Below, one piece after another: positions 15,190 through 24,646 of a DNA stretch of 49,425 nucleotides. Position numbers and translations under genes: made by a program. The stretch comes from CAWKDC01 sp964383495 (lineage in GTDB: Bacteria; Pseudomonadota; Gammaproteobacteria; JABCZS01): positions 1-49,425 of the forward strand of contig CAYLHG010000012.1 of assembly GCA_964383495.1 (NCBI GenBank), read 5' to 3'. Positions within the stretch are counted from its first letter, which is position 1. Every line of letters begins with the position of its first letter. The notes under the pieces were generated by a model. The model was not told where the DNA came from. It did no database searches and saw only the letters and a list, made by a program, of their open reading frames with translations.

Positions 15190-16980
15190 ATGAAATATAT
15201 ACGCAATTTTTCTATTATCGCCCATATTGATCATGGGAAATCGACATTGGCAGACCGCATTATTCAATTGTGTGGTGGTCTTGAACAACGAGAAATGCAA
15301 GATCAAGTGCTTGATTCTATGGATATCGAACGTGAGCGTGGTATCACCATCAAGGCGCAATGTGTTTCGCTTAACTACACTTCAAAAAATGGGCAAGTTT
15401 ATCTTTTAAATTTTATTGATACACCAGGGCATGTAGATTTCTCTTATGAAGTGTCGCGTTCTCTTGCAGCATGTGAAGGCGCATTGTTAGTGGTGGATGC
15501 AAGCCAGGGCGTAGAAGCTCAAACTGTCGCCAATTGTTATACAGCAATCGAGCAAGGTTTAGAAGTTGTTCCTGTATTGAATAAAATTGATTTACCTCAA
15601 GCGGATCCTGAGCGTGTGAAGTTTGAAATTGAAGATATCATTGGCATTGAAGCAAAAGACGCAACACCCATGAGTGCAAAATTGGGTTTAGGGATTACAG
15701 ATGCACTTGAAACGTTAATTGCGCGCGTCCCTGCGCCAGAGGGCAACCCGGACGGGCCATTACAAGCATTAATCATTGATTCGTGGTTTGATACTTATTT
15801 GGGCGTTGTTTCTTTAGTACGTATTAAGAATGGCATATTGAAGAAAAATGATAAAATTCGTGTGATGTCCACAGGTAAAGTGTACGAAGCAGGTATTGTA
15901 GGCATTTTCACTCCAAAACGTAAAGAACAAGCAATGTTAGGTTGCGGTGAAGTAGGGTACGTTGTTGCAGGCGTTAAAGAGATTGGTGGTGCCCCAGTGG
16001 GCGACACCTTAACTTCTGCTGCAAACAGCGCAGATGTGCCGCTTCCTGGGTTTAAAGTTGTGCATCCGCAAGTATATGCAGGTGTATTTCCTATTGATTC
16101 GACAGATTATGAAGATTTTCGAGAAGCATTGTCGAAGTTATGTTTAAATGATGCTTCCTTAGTGTATGAGCCAGAAGTATCCACTGCACTAGGGTTTGGG
16201 TTTCGTTGTGGGTTTCTAGGTTTATTGCACATGGAAATTGTGCAAGAACGTTTAGAGCGTGAGTATGATCTGGATTTAATCACAACGCCTCCTACGGTTG
16301 TGTATGAAATTGTGAACAATGCAGGCGAAACATTGCATATTTCAAACCCAGAAGATTTACCCGAGCCAAGTAAGATTCAAGAATTTCGTGAGCCTATTGC
16401 CACGGTCAATATTTTAGTGCCTCAAGATTATGTGGGAAATGTGATTACGCTCTGCGTTGAAAAGCGAGGCGTTCAGAAAAAAATGCATTACACAGGCCGC
16501 CAAGTTTCTTTAACCTATGAAATTCCAATGAACGAAGTAGTGCTTGATTTTTTTGATCGATTAAAATCTTGTTCGCGCGGATTTGCCTCACTTGATTATC
16601 ATTTTTCTTATTTTCAAGTGTCTGATTTGGTAAAACTTGATATTTTAATCAACGGCGAAAAAGTGGATGCATTATCTTTGATTGTTCATCGCAGTATTTC
16701 ACAATCACGTGGACGTAATTTAGCGGATCGCATGAAAGAATTGATTCCAAGACAAATGTTTGATGTTGCGATTCAAGCTGCTATTGGCGTGCAAGTTATT
16801 GCCAGGACCAACGTGAAAGCGTTGCGTAAAAACGTATTAGCAAAATGTTACGGTGGCGATATCTCACGTAAGAAAAAATTATTAGAAAAACAAAAGAAAG
16901 GTAAAAAACGAATGAAACAAATTGGGCGTGTTGAAGTGCCTCAAGAGGCGTTTTTAGCAATACTAAAGGTGGACAACTAA
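15190..16980 (+). CDS. lepA: Elongation factor 4 (LepA)
   Basis: Ribosome-associated translational GTPase that acts on stalled or mistranslocated ribosomes and affects 30S biogenesis. It has 596 residues, against 599 in E. coli. G-domain motifs are AHIDHGKSTLADR (G1), RGITIKAQ (G2), DTPGHVDF (G3) and NKIDLP (G4). The C-terminal LepA-specific domain has the basic segment KKKLLEKQKKGKKRMKQIG, as in the family. The start lacks a strong Shine-Dalgarno. The stop codon shares its last A with the lepB start, so lepAB are translationally coupled. Confidence 0.97.
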   Translation: MKYIRNFSIIAHIDHGKSTLADRIIQLCGGLEQREMQDQVLDSMDIERERGITIKAQCVSLNYTSKNGQVYLLNFIDTPGHVDFSYEVSRSLAACEGALLVVDASQGVEAQTVANCYTAIEQGLEVVPVLNKIDLPQADPERVKFEIEDIIGIEAKDATPMSAKLGLGITDALETLIARVPAPEGNPDGPLQALIIDSWFDTYLGVVSLVRIKNGILKKNDKIRVMSTGKVYEAGIVGIFTPKRKEQAMLGCGEVGYVVAGVKEIGGAPVGDTLTSAANSADVPLPGFKVVHPQVYAGVFPIDSTDYEDFREALSKLCLNDASLVYEPEVSTALGFGFRCGFLGLLHMEIVQERLEREYDLDLITTPPTVVYEIVNNAGETLHISNPEDLPEPSKIQEFREPIATVNILVPQDYVGNVITLCVEKRGVQKKMHYTGRQVSLTYEIPMNEVVLDFFDRLKSCSRGFASLDYHFSYFQVSDLVKLDILINGEKVDALSLIVHRSISQSRGRNLADRMKELIPRQMFDVAIQAAIGVQVIARTNVKALRKNVLAKCYGGDISRKKKLLEKQKKGKKRMKQIGRVEVPQEAFLAILKVDN

Positions 16981-17744
16981 TGTATATGGATTTTTCTGGT
17001 TTATTATTTGTGTTTGCGGTGTTAACCACATTGCTGGTGGGTGTTGATACATTATTTTTCAAAAAAATGAGGGGTGATGCTAAGCCTATTTGGGTAATCG
17101 GTTTAGCCTACGAATTGTTCCCTGTGTTTTTGTTGGTATTTTGCATCAGAACATTTGTAATTGAGCCTTACCGTATTCCTTCGGGTTCCATGAAACCTAC
17201 TTTGGTGGAAGGTGATTTTGTCTTAGTGAATAAATTCAAATATGGTTGGCACATTCCCTATATTGATAAGCGCGTAAGTTTTGGTGTAAAACCTGAGCGT
17301 GGTGATGTCATCGTGTTTCGTTATCCTCCAAAGCCTACTGAAAATTTTATCAAGCGTGTGATTGGTTTGCCGGGTGACGAGATTATCTATCAAGACAAAC
17401 AATTATTTATTAACGGTCAGTTGATTGCTAAAGCATTTGTTGAATCAGATTATACTGATCCCATTGATGGCCAGCCTTATTTTGTACGAGAATATAGGGA
17501 AGATTTAATGGGCGTTGAGCATGATATTTATGAACGTCCCATCAATGGAATTACTTTTTCGGGGAAAGTGCCTGAAGGGCATTATTTTGTGATGGGTGAT
17601 AATCGCGACGATAGTGGTGATAGCCGTCTTTGGGGTTTTGTGCCAGATGCATTATTGAAAGGTGATGCGTTCCGTATCATGATAAGTATAGATATGAAAC
17701 AATTAGATATCAGGTGGAAGCGAACAGGAGAAGCCATTGAGTAA
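16980..17744 (+). CDS. lepB: Signal peptidase I
   Basis: Inner-membrane protease that removes Sec and Tat signal peptides. It has 254 residues. Two N-terminal membrane segments (about 4-24 and 42-60) precede the catalytic domain. The nucleophile is S70 in RIPSGSMKPTL and the general-base lysine is K125 in FIKRVIGLPGD. The GDNRDDSGDSR box lies near residue 204. The start overlaps the lepA stop (TAATG); ATG at 16986 is an alternative two codons in. Confidence 0.97.
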   Translation: MYMDFSGLLFVFAVLTTLLVGVDTLFFKKMRGDAKPIWVIGLAYELFPVFLLVFCIRTFVIEPYRIPSGSMKPTLVEGDFVLVNKFKYGWHIPYIDKRVSFGVKPERGDVIVFRYPPKPTENFIKRVIGLPGDEIIYQDKQLFINGQLIAKAFVESDYTDPIDGQPYFVREYREDLMGVEHDIYERPINGITFSGKVPEGHYFVMGDNRDDSGDSRLWGFVPDALLKGDAFRIMISIDMKQLDIRWKRTGEAIE

Positions 17745-18435
17745 GAAATCGATATTATCAAAACCTTTAGAGCCACTAGAGTTAGCATTAGGCTATACTT
17801 TTAATGACAGATCATTATTAGAAGTAGCTTTAACGCATTGTAGTATGGGGGCCAATAATAATGAACGCTTTGAATTTTTGGGGGACTCTTTAATCAATTT
17901 AGTGATTGCAGAAGCATTATATCGAAAATTTCCACGTGCTACAGAAGGAGAGTTGACACGATTACGCGCCTTATGTGTTCGTGGAGACACGCTTGCCGAA
18001 ATTGGAGAGTCATTAGCCTTAGGAGACTACTTAAAGCTCGGTGTAGGGGAATTAAAAAGTGGGGGCTCGAGGCGTCCTTCCATCATTGCTGATGCGCTAG
18101 AAGCAACGATTGCTGCCATTTATTTGGATGGTCATTTTGACATCATGAAACAATGCGTATTGGTGTGGTATGAGCCTCGGTTACAGCAAATGACATTATC
18201 CATGAATCAAAAAGATCCGAAAACACAATTACAAGAATGGTTGCAGGGTCGGAAATTAACCTTGCCCAAGTATACGGTGATGAGTATTGAAGGCGAGTCA
18301 CACAATCAAATGTTCTTGGTCACATGTGAAGTAGGTTCGCCGCCGATATCTTCTGAGGGGCGAGGTGAGAGTAGAAGAAAAGCAGAACAAATAGCAGCAG
18401 AAAAAATATTGGAACAATTAAAAAATGTCAAATAA
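17737..18435 (+). CDS. rnc: Ribonuclease III
   Basis: Cleaves double-stranded RNA, including the rRNA precursor. It has 232 residues. The start is TTG at 17737 with AGGAG upstream, overlapping the lepB end by 8 bases; no ATG lies nearby in frame. The signature ERFEFLGDSLINL (about residues 43-55) holds catalytic acidic residues E46 and D50. The second acidic cluster is DALEATIAAIYLDG, and a double-stranded RNA-binding domain forms the last 70 residues. Its 3' end overlaps era, the usual rnc-era pair. Confidence 0.96.
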   Translation: MSKKSILSKPLEPLELALGYTFNDRSLLEVALTHCSMGANNNERFEFLGDSLINLVIAEALYRKFPRATEGELTRLRALCVRGDTLAEIGESLALGDYLKLGVGELKSGGSRRPSIIADALEATIAAIYLDGHFDIMKQCVLVWYEPRLQQMTLSMNQKDPKTQLQEWLQGRKLTLPKYTVMSIEGESHNQMFLVTCEVGSPPISSEGRGESRRKAEQIAAEKILEQLKNVK

Positions 18436-19318
18436 ACACTCAGGTTACATTGCATTGATTGGTCGCCCTAACGTGGGTAAATCAACCTTGCTGAATATCA
18501 TTTTAGGCCAAAAATTAAGTATTACCTCTCGCAAGCCGCAAACAACACGACACCGTATTTTAGGTATTAAAACAGAAGATGATACACAATATATTTATGT
18601 GGATACGCCGGGTTTGCACAGGGGTGGCGACAGAAAAATCAATCATTTTATGAACAAAGCGGCATTATCTGCGCTGAATGATGTGGATGTAGTTTGCTTT
18701 GTTGTGGATAGCATTCATTTTAATGAGGGCGATGCATGGGCATTGAAGCAAATTAAACGCGCAGAAAAACCAACGATACTCGTGATTAATAAAACAGATA
18801 CGCTGGAAAATAAAGAAGTATTATTGCCGCACGTCGAGCAATTGATGAAAGAATACCCGTTTAAGGCGGTTGTTCCTGTGTGCGCAAAAAACGGCTCACA
18901 AGTGAATGCATTGGAAGCGGAAATTAAATCGTTACTGCCGGCATCTGATTTCTTTTATTTTCCAGAAGATGCGCTTACTGACCGTGATGAATATTTCCGT
19001 GTGAGTGAGATTATTCGGGAAAAGTTAATGCGTAGTCTTGGGCAAGAATTGCCTTATGAAGTTCACGTAGCGATTGAAAGCATTAAAAAAGAAGAAAACA
19101 TTATCAATGTAAATGCAACATTGATTGTCGCAAGAGATGGTCAAAAAGCAATTGTGATTGGAAAGGGCGGCGAACGATTAAAAAATATTGGAACATCAGC
19201 GCGGCTTGACATGGAAAAAATGTTTGAGAAACGGGTGATGTTACGTTTGTGGGTGCGTGTCAAAGATCGCTGGGCGGATGATGAATCTCATCTTAAAAAG
19301 TGGGGCTATGATCAATGA
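18425..19318 (+). CDS. era: GTPase Era
   Basis: Essential GTPase that binds the 3' end of 16S rRNA and helps 30S maturation. It has 297 residues. The P-loop GRPNVGKST is at residues 13-21, the G3 motif is DTPGLH and the G4 motif is NKTD. The C-terminal KH domain is marked by VIGKGGERLKNIG. It overlaps rnc by 11 bases and recO by 4 (ATGA), so the three are cotranslated. Confidence 0.97.
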   Translation: MSNKHSGYIALIGRPNVGKSTLLNIILGQKLSITSRKPQTTRHRILGIKTEDDTQYIYVDTPGLHRGGDRKINHFMNKAALSALNDVDVVCFVVDSIHFNEGDAWALKQIKRAEKPTILVINKTDTLENKEVLLPHVEQLMKEYPFKAVVPVCAKNGSQVNALEAEIKSLLPASDFFYFPEDALTDRDEYFRVSEIIREKLMRSLGQELPYEVHVAIESIKKEENIINVNATLIVARDGQKAIVIGKGGERLKNIGTSARLDMEKMFEKRVMLRLWVRVKDRWADDESHLKKWGYDQ

Positions 19319-20022
19319 ACCCTATTCACGGTCAAGCAGCGTATGTGATTCACGTTCGCCCTTACCGTGAAACCAGCGTGTTAGTGACTTGTTTCACACC
19401 TCAATACGGAAAAATCAATCTATTAGCAAAAGGTGTGCGCACACCTAAATCCCCTTGGAAAGCATTGTTACAACCATTCATGCCATTATTAATATCATTT
19501 CAAGGGCGCAGTGAATTAAAATTATTGACACAATGTGAAATGCACGGCGAGTGGGGCATGTTAAATGGCAACCGCATGGTTTGCGGATTATATGTCAATG
19601 AATTATTGTATTGGTTATTGCCAGAATGGGTAGAGCACCCTCATTTATTTGAATGGTATCGGCTCACATTAATGGCCTTACATAGAAGTGAGCATCACAT
19701 TTCAGCATTGAGATTGTTTGAAAAACATTTGTTAGAAGAATTGGGATATGCATTGCAATTAACACATGATGTCGATGGTTTGTCTATTGTAGAAACAACT
19801 CGTTACACTTATTTACCCAAATCCGGCCCTCGGCCTATATTTAGTGAAGCTGCGCGGGGCATTGCAGGAAAAACTTTATTAGATTTGGGGAAAGATGATT
19901 TGGCTGATCCTGTCAGCACCAAAGAGGCGCAATATTTATTACGCCCTATGATTGAGCATGTATTAGATGGAAGGCCGATTCAAACGAGATTGTTATTGGT
20001 TAATCGTGATGTTTCACCGTAA
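19315..20022 (+). CDS. recO: DNA repair protein RecO
   Basis: Loads RecA onto SSB-coated single-stranded DNA in the RecFOR pathway. It has 235 residues (E. coli 242). The N-terminal OB-fold begins GQAAYVIHVRPYRETSVLV, followed by KGVRTPKSPWKALLQPF, both typical. The zinc cysteines seen in some RecO proteins are absent, as in other gammaproteobacteria. It starts in ATGA overlap with era. In many relatives pdxJ follows; here 428 non-coding bases and then acpS follow. Confidence 0.93.
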   Translation: MNPIHGQAAYVIHVRPYRETSVLVTCFTPQYGKINLLAKGVRTPKSPWKALLQPFMPLLISFQGRSELKLLTQCEMHGEWGMLNGNRMVCGLYVNELLYWLLPEWVEHPHLFEWYRLTLMALHRSEHHISALRLFEKHLLEELGYALQLTHDVDGLSIVETTRYTYLPKSGPRPIFSEAARGIAGKTLLDLGKDDLADPVSTKEAQYLLRPMIEHVLDGRPIQTRLLLVNRDVSP

Positions 20023-20072
20023 TTGTACTAGCCGCAATCTGATGTGACATGAAAACATTAATTTATCGCAAG

Positions 20073-20276
20073 TCATTCATTTGTTATATTTTCAACTGCG
20101 TCAAGGATAATTTGTTCTGTCACGTCTATTTTCTTGCAATAACCATCTCTAATGGAAAATTCGTAGATGGGTAATGTTATCCCGAAGTATTTTTCATACA
20201 CTTTTTGCAAATAAATAGCTTCTAGAAAATTGAATGATTTGCTTGTGATGCCGTGGTTTTTATGGGGTGGTGGCTG
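20073..20276 (-). pseudogene. Possible remnant of an unknown gene in the recO-acpS gap
   Basis: The minus strand is open for 67 codons without an ATG, ending at a TGA at 20073-20075. The translation looks protein-like (for example SFNFLEAIYLQKVYEKYFG and LPIYEFSIRDG). The only possible starts are internal TTG/GTG codons giving fewer than 50 residues. I take it as the 3' end of a decayed gene. No family was recognised. The remainder of the gap, 20280-20450, shows nothing beyond AT-rich sequence. Confidence 0.35.
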
Positions 20277-20450
20277 TTAGGATTCATTCTTACCCATTAA
20301 GTATAGCATTTTTTAGTGTGTAAAATAGCTTTTAAAATGAAGGGGTTAGTAAGATTTTAGCTTGGGCTCCCCTGAAACGCTTTGCCAAGCCTGGTAGTAA
20401 TCGGCTAATATTGCACATGTTACAAAAAAGCACAGGGTAAGGAAAAGATC

Positions 20451-20828
20451 ATGATCATCGGGCTCGGAACAGACCTTGTCGATATTCGCCGCATTGCTGA
20501 TTGCTTTGAGCGGTTTGGGGCACGTTTTGTGAGCCGAATTTTAGCGCCCAGTGAGCAAAGTGCTTTTGCTGCCCGCCATGATCCGCATGTGTTCCTCGCC
20601 AGCCGTTTTGCGGCTAAAGAGGCTGTGGCGAAGGCCCTCGGGCAAGGGTTTCGTGGGGGCTTATCTATGCGGGATTTAGTGATCCAGACCAATGATCTCG
20701 GGCAGCCCTATATTCATTTTGAGGGGTTTGCCAAAACCCTCGCAAATCAAAAGCAAATCAAGGCAACTGTTTTAAGCATTTCTCATGAAAAGCATTATGC
20801 GATCGCCACGGCCATTTTAGAAGGGTAG
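20451..20828 (+). CDS. acpS: Holo-[acyl-carrier-protein] synthase
   Basis: Transfers the 4'-phosphopantetheine arm of CoA to acyl carrier protein. It has 125 residues, the usual size. It starts MIIGLGTDLVDIRRI with the metal-binding D8; the second metal ligand E57 lies in SRFAAKEAVAKALG. The C-terminus has VLSISHEKHYAIATAI. AAGGAAA precedes the ATG. In many gammaproteobacteria acpS follows recO and pdxJ; pdxJ is missing here. Confidence 0.95.
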   Translation: MIIGLGTDLVDIRRIADCFERFGARFVSRILAPSEQSAFAARHDPHVFLASRFAAKEAVAKALGQGFRGGLSMRDLVIQTNDLGQPYIHFEGFAKTLANQKQIKATVLSISHEKHYAIATAILEG

Positions 20829-20881
20829 GCGCACAAACGCATATATTCATGCTACACTCCCTCCCCATGTGGAGCAAAAAC

Positions 20882-21916
20882 ATGGACATATCTTCCATTC
20901 AAGAACAAACACAAACTGCCTTAGCAGCCATTCAAGCAGCGGCTGATCTTGTCGCGCTCGATAATTTGCGCATTCATTACTTGGGCAAAAAGGGCGTTTT
21001 CACCGAATTATTAAAAGGGTTGGGGGGCTTGCCGCCTGAAACACGGAAAGAATATGGAGCAGTTGTTAACCAATCTAAAACAATTTTGATGGATAGCCTC
21101 GCAGAGCGCAAGTTAATATTAGAAGATATGGCGTTAGACCAAGCGCTCAGCCAACAGGCTGTTGATGTGACTTTACCTGGTCGGCATGTTGTAGCAGGCG
21201 GTTTGCACCCCATCACCTATGCGATGGACCGTATTATCGGCATTTTTGAGCAATTTGGGTTTCGCGTGGCCAGTGGACCTGAAATTGAAAATGATTTTTA
21301 TAATTTTGAAGCATTGAATACACCGCCCGATCATCCAGCGCGCGCGATGCATGATACTTTTTATTTTTCTGATAACCAGCTGCTACGTTCACATACCTCA
21401 CCGGTGCAAGTGCGCACCATGCATGAAAGCAAGCCACCCTTTCGAATTATTTCGCCTGGTAAAGTGTATCGGCGTGATAAAGATGTTACGCACGTGCCTA
21501 TGTTTCATCAAGTAGAAGGGTTGTGTATTGATAAAAACGTAAGCTTAAGTGAATTGAAAGGTTTGTTGCATGAATTTGCGCAACGTTTTTTTCAAAAATC
21601 ATTAGACATTCGCTTTCGCCCTTCCTATTTTCCATTCACAGAACCTTCATTAGAGGTGGATATTAGCTGTGTGAAATGTGATGCCAAAGGTTGCCGAATT
21701 TGTAAACACACAGGATGGTTGGAAGTGTTAGGAGCGGGGATGGTTCATCCCAATGTATTAAAAGCTTCTGGGATTGATGCTACTGTGTACAACGGGTTTG
21801 CATGGGGCATGGGTGTGGAGCGTTTAGCCATGTTGCGTTATGGAATCGATGACTTGCGCGCTTTATATGAAAATGATTTACGTTTTTTACGCCCTGATGA
21901 TGGAGGGTGCGCATGA
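20882..21916 (+). CDS. pheS: Phenylalanyl-tRNA synthetase alpha subunit
   Basis: Catalytic subunit of the alpha2-beta2 class II synthetase. The start is placed at the ATG at 20882, seven bases after GGAG; an in-frame ATG at 20849 is less likely. It has 344 residues. The N-terminal coiled-coil arm is followed by class II motif 2 (RVASGPEIENDFYNFEALN region and VYRRDKDVTHVPMFHQVEG) and motif 3 (AWGMGVERLAMLRYGIDDLR). Four cysteines at 21668-21706, pattern C-x2-C-x4-C-x2-C, sit in the loop before TGWLEVLGAGMVHPNVL and may bind zinc. pheT overlaps its stop by ATGA. No thrS-infC-rpmI-rplT block precedes it. Confidence 0.96.
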   Translation: MDISSIQEQTQTALAAIQAAADLVALDNLRIHYLGKKGVFTELLKGLGGLPPETRKEYGAVVNQSKTILMDSLAERKLILEDMALDQALSQQAVDVTLPGRHVVAGGLHPITYAMDRIIGIFEQFGFRVASGPEIENDFYNFEALNTPPDHPARAMHDTFYFSDNQLLRSHTSPVQVRTMHESKPPFRIISPGKVYRRDKDVTHVPMFHQVEGLCIDKNVSLSELKGLLHEFAQRFFQKSLDIRFRPSYFPFTEPSLEVDISCVKCDAKGCRICKHTGWLEVLGAGMVHPNVLKASGIDATVYNGFAWGMGVERLAMLRYGIDDLRALYENDLRFLRPDDGGCA

Positions 21917-23934
21917 AGCTTTCTATCGATTGGCTAAAAACTTGGGTTAAAACGGATAGATCCCCACAAGCATTGGGGGATGTGTTGACTGCCGGCGGTT
22001 TAGAATTAGAGAGTTTAACGGCTGTGGGAGATGATCACTGGATGGAATTAGGTATTACACCTAATCGTGGTGATTGTTTAAGCGTACAAGGTATCGCACG
22101 CGAAGCAGCAGCTTTACTTGATGCGCCTTTCGTAAAACTTTCTATTGACGCTGTTCCAGCCACTATCCCTGATACTTGCCGAGTCATCATTGAGGACACA
22201 CTTGCGTGCCCTGCCTACACTGGCCGACGGATCAGCAAGGTGAACGTTGCAGCGCCTACGCCAGCGTGGATCGTAGCGCGCTTAGAAAGTACAGGCGTGA
22301 AGCCTGTTTCGGTGATTGTGGATATTACGAATTATGTCATGATGGAATTAGGGCAACCGCTGCACGCGTTTGATGCCGCCAAAATCCACGGCAATATTCA
22401 TGTGCGTAAAAGTGCGGGAGAATCTGTCACGCTCATTGATAACAGTACTGTCACACTGGATCACAGCACGTGTGTGATTGCAGATAATCACGGCGTGTTA
22501 GCATTGGGTGGGGTCATGGGATGTTTGAGCAGCAGTGTTTCTTCTCACTCCACGGATATTTTTTTAGAAAGTGCTTTTTTTGCGCCTAGCGCAGTGCGCG
22601 GCCGCGCACGATATTACCGCGTCAATAGCGAAGGCGCCACGCGTTTTGAGCGAGGAGTTGATCCTACATTGCACCTCTGTGCACTTGAGCGTGCAACTGT
22701 GCTTATTTTAGCGCATGCGGGGGGAGAGGCCGGCCCTGTTCAAGATACCTTGGCGGGGGATTTACCCGTTCAGCCTTCTATCATGTTGCCTATGCCTTTA
22801 ATAGAACACCGTTTGGGTATTCATTTAGATGCAAACAGCGCCGCTGCCTTGTTAATGCGTTTGGGCATGGCTTGCCAAGTGCATGGTGACACATTACACG
22901 TAGTTCCGCCTTCATTCCGTTTTGACATTCAAATTCCTGAAGATTTATTGGAAGAAGTGGCGCGTGTGTATGGTTATAGCCGTATTCCAGAATCACTACC
23001 GCCCATGATTGCCGCGCCCACGCCGAGTGAGTCGCATATTCCTTTGAAGCGCTTAAAAGAAGTGCTCGTGGATAGAGGTTATCAAGAGGTGATCACCTAT
23101 AGTTTTGTGGACGAAGCATTACAGCAAGCGCTGTTTCCTGCTTCATTACCTATTAGGTTGCTTAACCCATTATCCTCAGACATGAGCGTGATGCGCCACA
23201 GTGTTTGGGTTGGGCTTTTGCAAACAGCTTTATATAATCAAGCGCGTCAAACGACGAACATGCGTTTGTTTGAGGTTGGGCAATGTTTCGAAGGCGTATT
23301 GCCTGATGTTAAGTTTGAAGAGCGTCTGGGTGGGTTAATATGTGGTGAAACACAAGGATTTTGGCAGCAACACAAGCCTCGTCCTTATGATTTTTATGAT
23401 TTGAAAGGTGATGTAGAAACATTATTAAATTTTAATCGAAAAACCATGCAGTTTGTACCGACCGAGCACCCCGTTTTGGCGCCAGGGTTATCCGCGGCCG
23501 TCATTCAGGGAGGGCACACAATAGGCGTGATGGGAGCATTGCACCCTCGATTACTTAAGTTGTTAGGATTGCGTGGGCCTATTTTCTTATTTGAATTAAT
23601 GTGTGATGCTCTTTTACAAGGGCGATCGTTGCATTTTTCAGAAGGATCAAAGTTTCCTGCGATCCGTAGAGATTTGGCGATTGTTGTTGATAGTGTGTTA
23701 ACTGCTCACGATGTGTTAGAGAAAACCCGCGCTTTGGCCGGCGATATTTTGACGCATGTTGAGATTTTTGATGTTTATCAGGGGGAACACCTTGAAAAGA
23801 GTAAAAAAAGTGTTGCGTTGGGCTTGATTTTACAGCATTCTTCGCGCACTCTTATAGATGATGAAGTCAACGCAGCGATGCAGGCTGTTATCCACGGGTT
23901 AAAACAGGCCTTTGGGGCGATTGTAAGGGAATAA
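21913..23934 (+). CDS. pheT: Phenylalanyl-tRNA synthetase beta subunit lacking the EMAP-like domain
   Basis: Beta subunit giving tRNA recognition and editing of Tyr-tRNA-Phe. It starts at the ATG at 21913 (ATGA overlap with pheS, preceded by GGAGGG). It has 673 residues, about 120 fewer than the usual 795. The deficit is at the N-terminus. The normal opening (LSIDWLKTWVKT ... LTAGGLELESL) runs at residues 33-46 straight into WMELGITPNRGDCLSVQGIAREAA, which in other PheT follows the EMAP/OB-fold B2 domain. The later domains are present: B3/B4 editing, the B5 domain, the synthetase-like core and the C-terminal anticodon-binding fold (FPAIRRDLAIVVD). The frame is intact, so this looks like a clean domain loss. 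Confidence 0.94.
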   Translation: MKLSIDWLKTWVKTDRSPQALGDVLTAGGLELESLTAVGDDHWMELGITPNRGDCLSVQGIAREAAALLDAPFVKLSIDAVPATIPDTCRVIIEDTLACPAYTGRRISKVNVAAPTPAWIVARLESTGVKPVSVIVDITNYVMMELGQPLHAFDAAKIHGNIHVRKSAGESVTLIDNSTVTLDHSTCVIADNHGVLALGGVMGCLSSSVSSHSTDIFLESAFFAPSAVRGRARYYRVNSEGATRFERGVDPTLHLCALERATVLILAHAGGEAGPVQDTLAGDLPVQPSIMLPMPLIEHRLGIHLDANSAAALLMRLGMACQVHGDTLHVVPPSFRFDIQIPEDLLEEVARVYGYSRIPESLPPMIAAPTPSESHIPLKRLKEVLVDRGYQEVITYSFVDEALQQALFPASLPIRLLNPLSSDMSVMRHSVWVGLLQTALYNQARQTTNMRLFEVGQCFEGVLPDVKFEERLGGLICGETQGFWQQHKPRPYDFYDLKGDVETLLNFNRKTMQFVPTEHPVLAPGLSAAVIQGGHTIGVMGALHPRLLKLLGLRGPIFLFELMCDALLQGRSLHFSEGSKFPAIRRDLAIVVDSVLTAHDVLEKTRALAGDILTHVEIFDVYQGEHLEKSKKSVALGLILQHSSRTLIDDEVNAAMQAVIHGLKQAFGAIVRE

Positions 23935-23937
23935 AAC

Positions 23938-24231
23938 ATGTCCGCTATTACTAAAGCAGAAATTGCTGAAATGCTGTGCAATACGGTAGGTCTTAACAAG
24001 CGAGAAGCGAAAGAGATAGTTGAGATCTTTTTTGAAGAAATTAGGGAAGCCTTAGAAACTGGCCACCAAGTCAAGTTATCGGGTTTTGGTAACTTTGATT
24101 TGCGTGATAAGCGCCAGCGTCCTGGGCGTAACCCTAAAACAGGAGAGGCGATTCCTATTTCTCCGCGTCGTGTAGTAACTTTCCACGCGGGTCAGAAATT
24201 GAAATCCAAAGTTGAAAGCTTGGAACGTTAA
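23938..24231 (+). CDS. ihfA: Integration host factor subunit alpha
   Basis: DNA-bending protein acting as a heterodimer with IHF-beta in transcription, recombination and replication. It has 97 residues (E. coli 99). The body TKAEIAEMLCNTVGLNKREAK is followed by the DNA-binding arm with GRNPKTGEAIPISPRRVV, including the intercalating proline of the family. It lies 3 bases after pheT, the conserved pheST-ihfA order. Confidence 0.95.
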   Translation: MSAITKAEIAEMLCNTVGLNKREAKEIVEIFFEEIREALETGHQVKLSGFGNFDLRDKRQRPGRNPKTGEAIPISPRRVVTFHAGQKLKSKVESLER

Positions 24232-24237
24232 CCTGAC

Positions 24238-24612
24238 ATGAGCATCCCAGATAAGCGCTATTTTACAATTGGGGAAGTCAGTGCATTGTGTGCACTGAAG
24301 CCACATGTATTGCGTTATTGGGAGCAAGAATTTAACGTTTTGAAGCCTAGTAAGCGTCGTGGCAACCGGCGTTATTATCGGCGTGAAGATGTATTCATGA
24401 TTCAGCAAATTAAGCACTTGTTGTATGACAGGGGTTTTACCATCAGCGGAGCGCGTGCAGAATTATTAGGTGGGGGTGAGAAGCCCACCGAAACGGTTGC
24501 TGTTGCTATTGAATCTCAGTCTGAAATTAAGCAGCTGAACTTTTCTTTTTCTATGGAAGAAAGAGCTGCTTTTCGCCATTTATTGGAAGAAGTCAGAGAG
24601 ATATTATCCTAA
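24238..24612 (+). CDS. MerR-family transcriptional regulator
   Basis: A 124-residue protein with a winged helix-turn-helix at residues 7-76: YFTIGEVSALCALKPHVLRYW followed by NRRYYRREDVFMIQQIKHLLYDRGF. The short C-terminal helix region has no visible metal-binding cysteines, so the ligand is unknown. A MerR-type gene directly after ihfA is a conserved arrangement in Pseudomonas, Xanthomonas and relatives. It begins 6 bases after ihfA and is surely cotranscribed. Confidence 0.9.
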   Translation: MSIPDKRYFTIGEVSALCALKPHVLRYWEQEFNVLKPSKRRGNRRYYRREDVFMIQQIKHLLYDRGFTISGARAELLGGGEKPTETVAVAIESQSEIKQLNFSFSMEERAAFRHLLEEVREILS

Positions 24613-24646
24613 AAGTGTTGCTACTACAGATTATGTGCGTCTCGTA

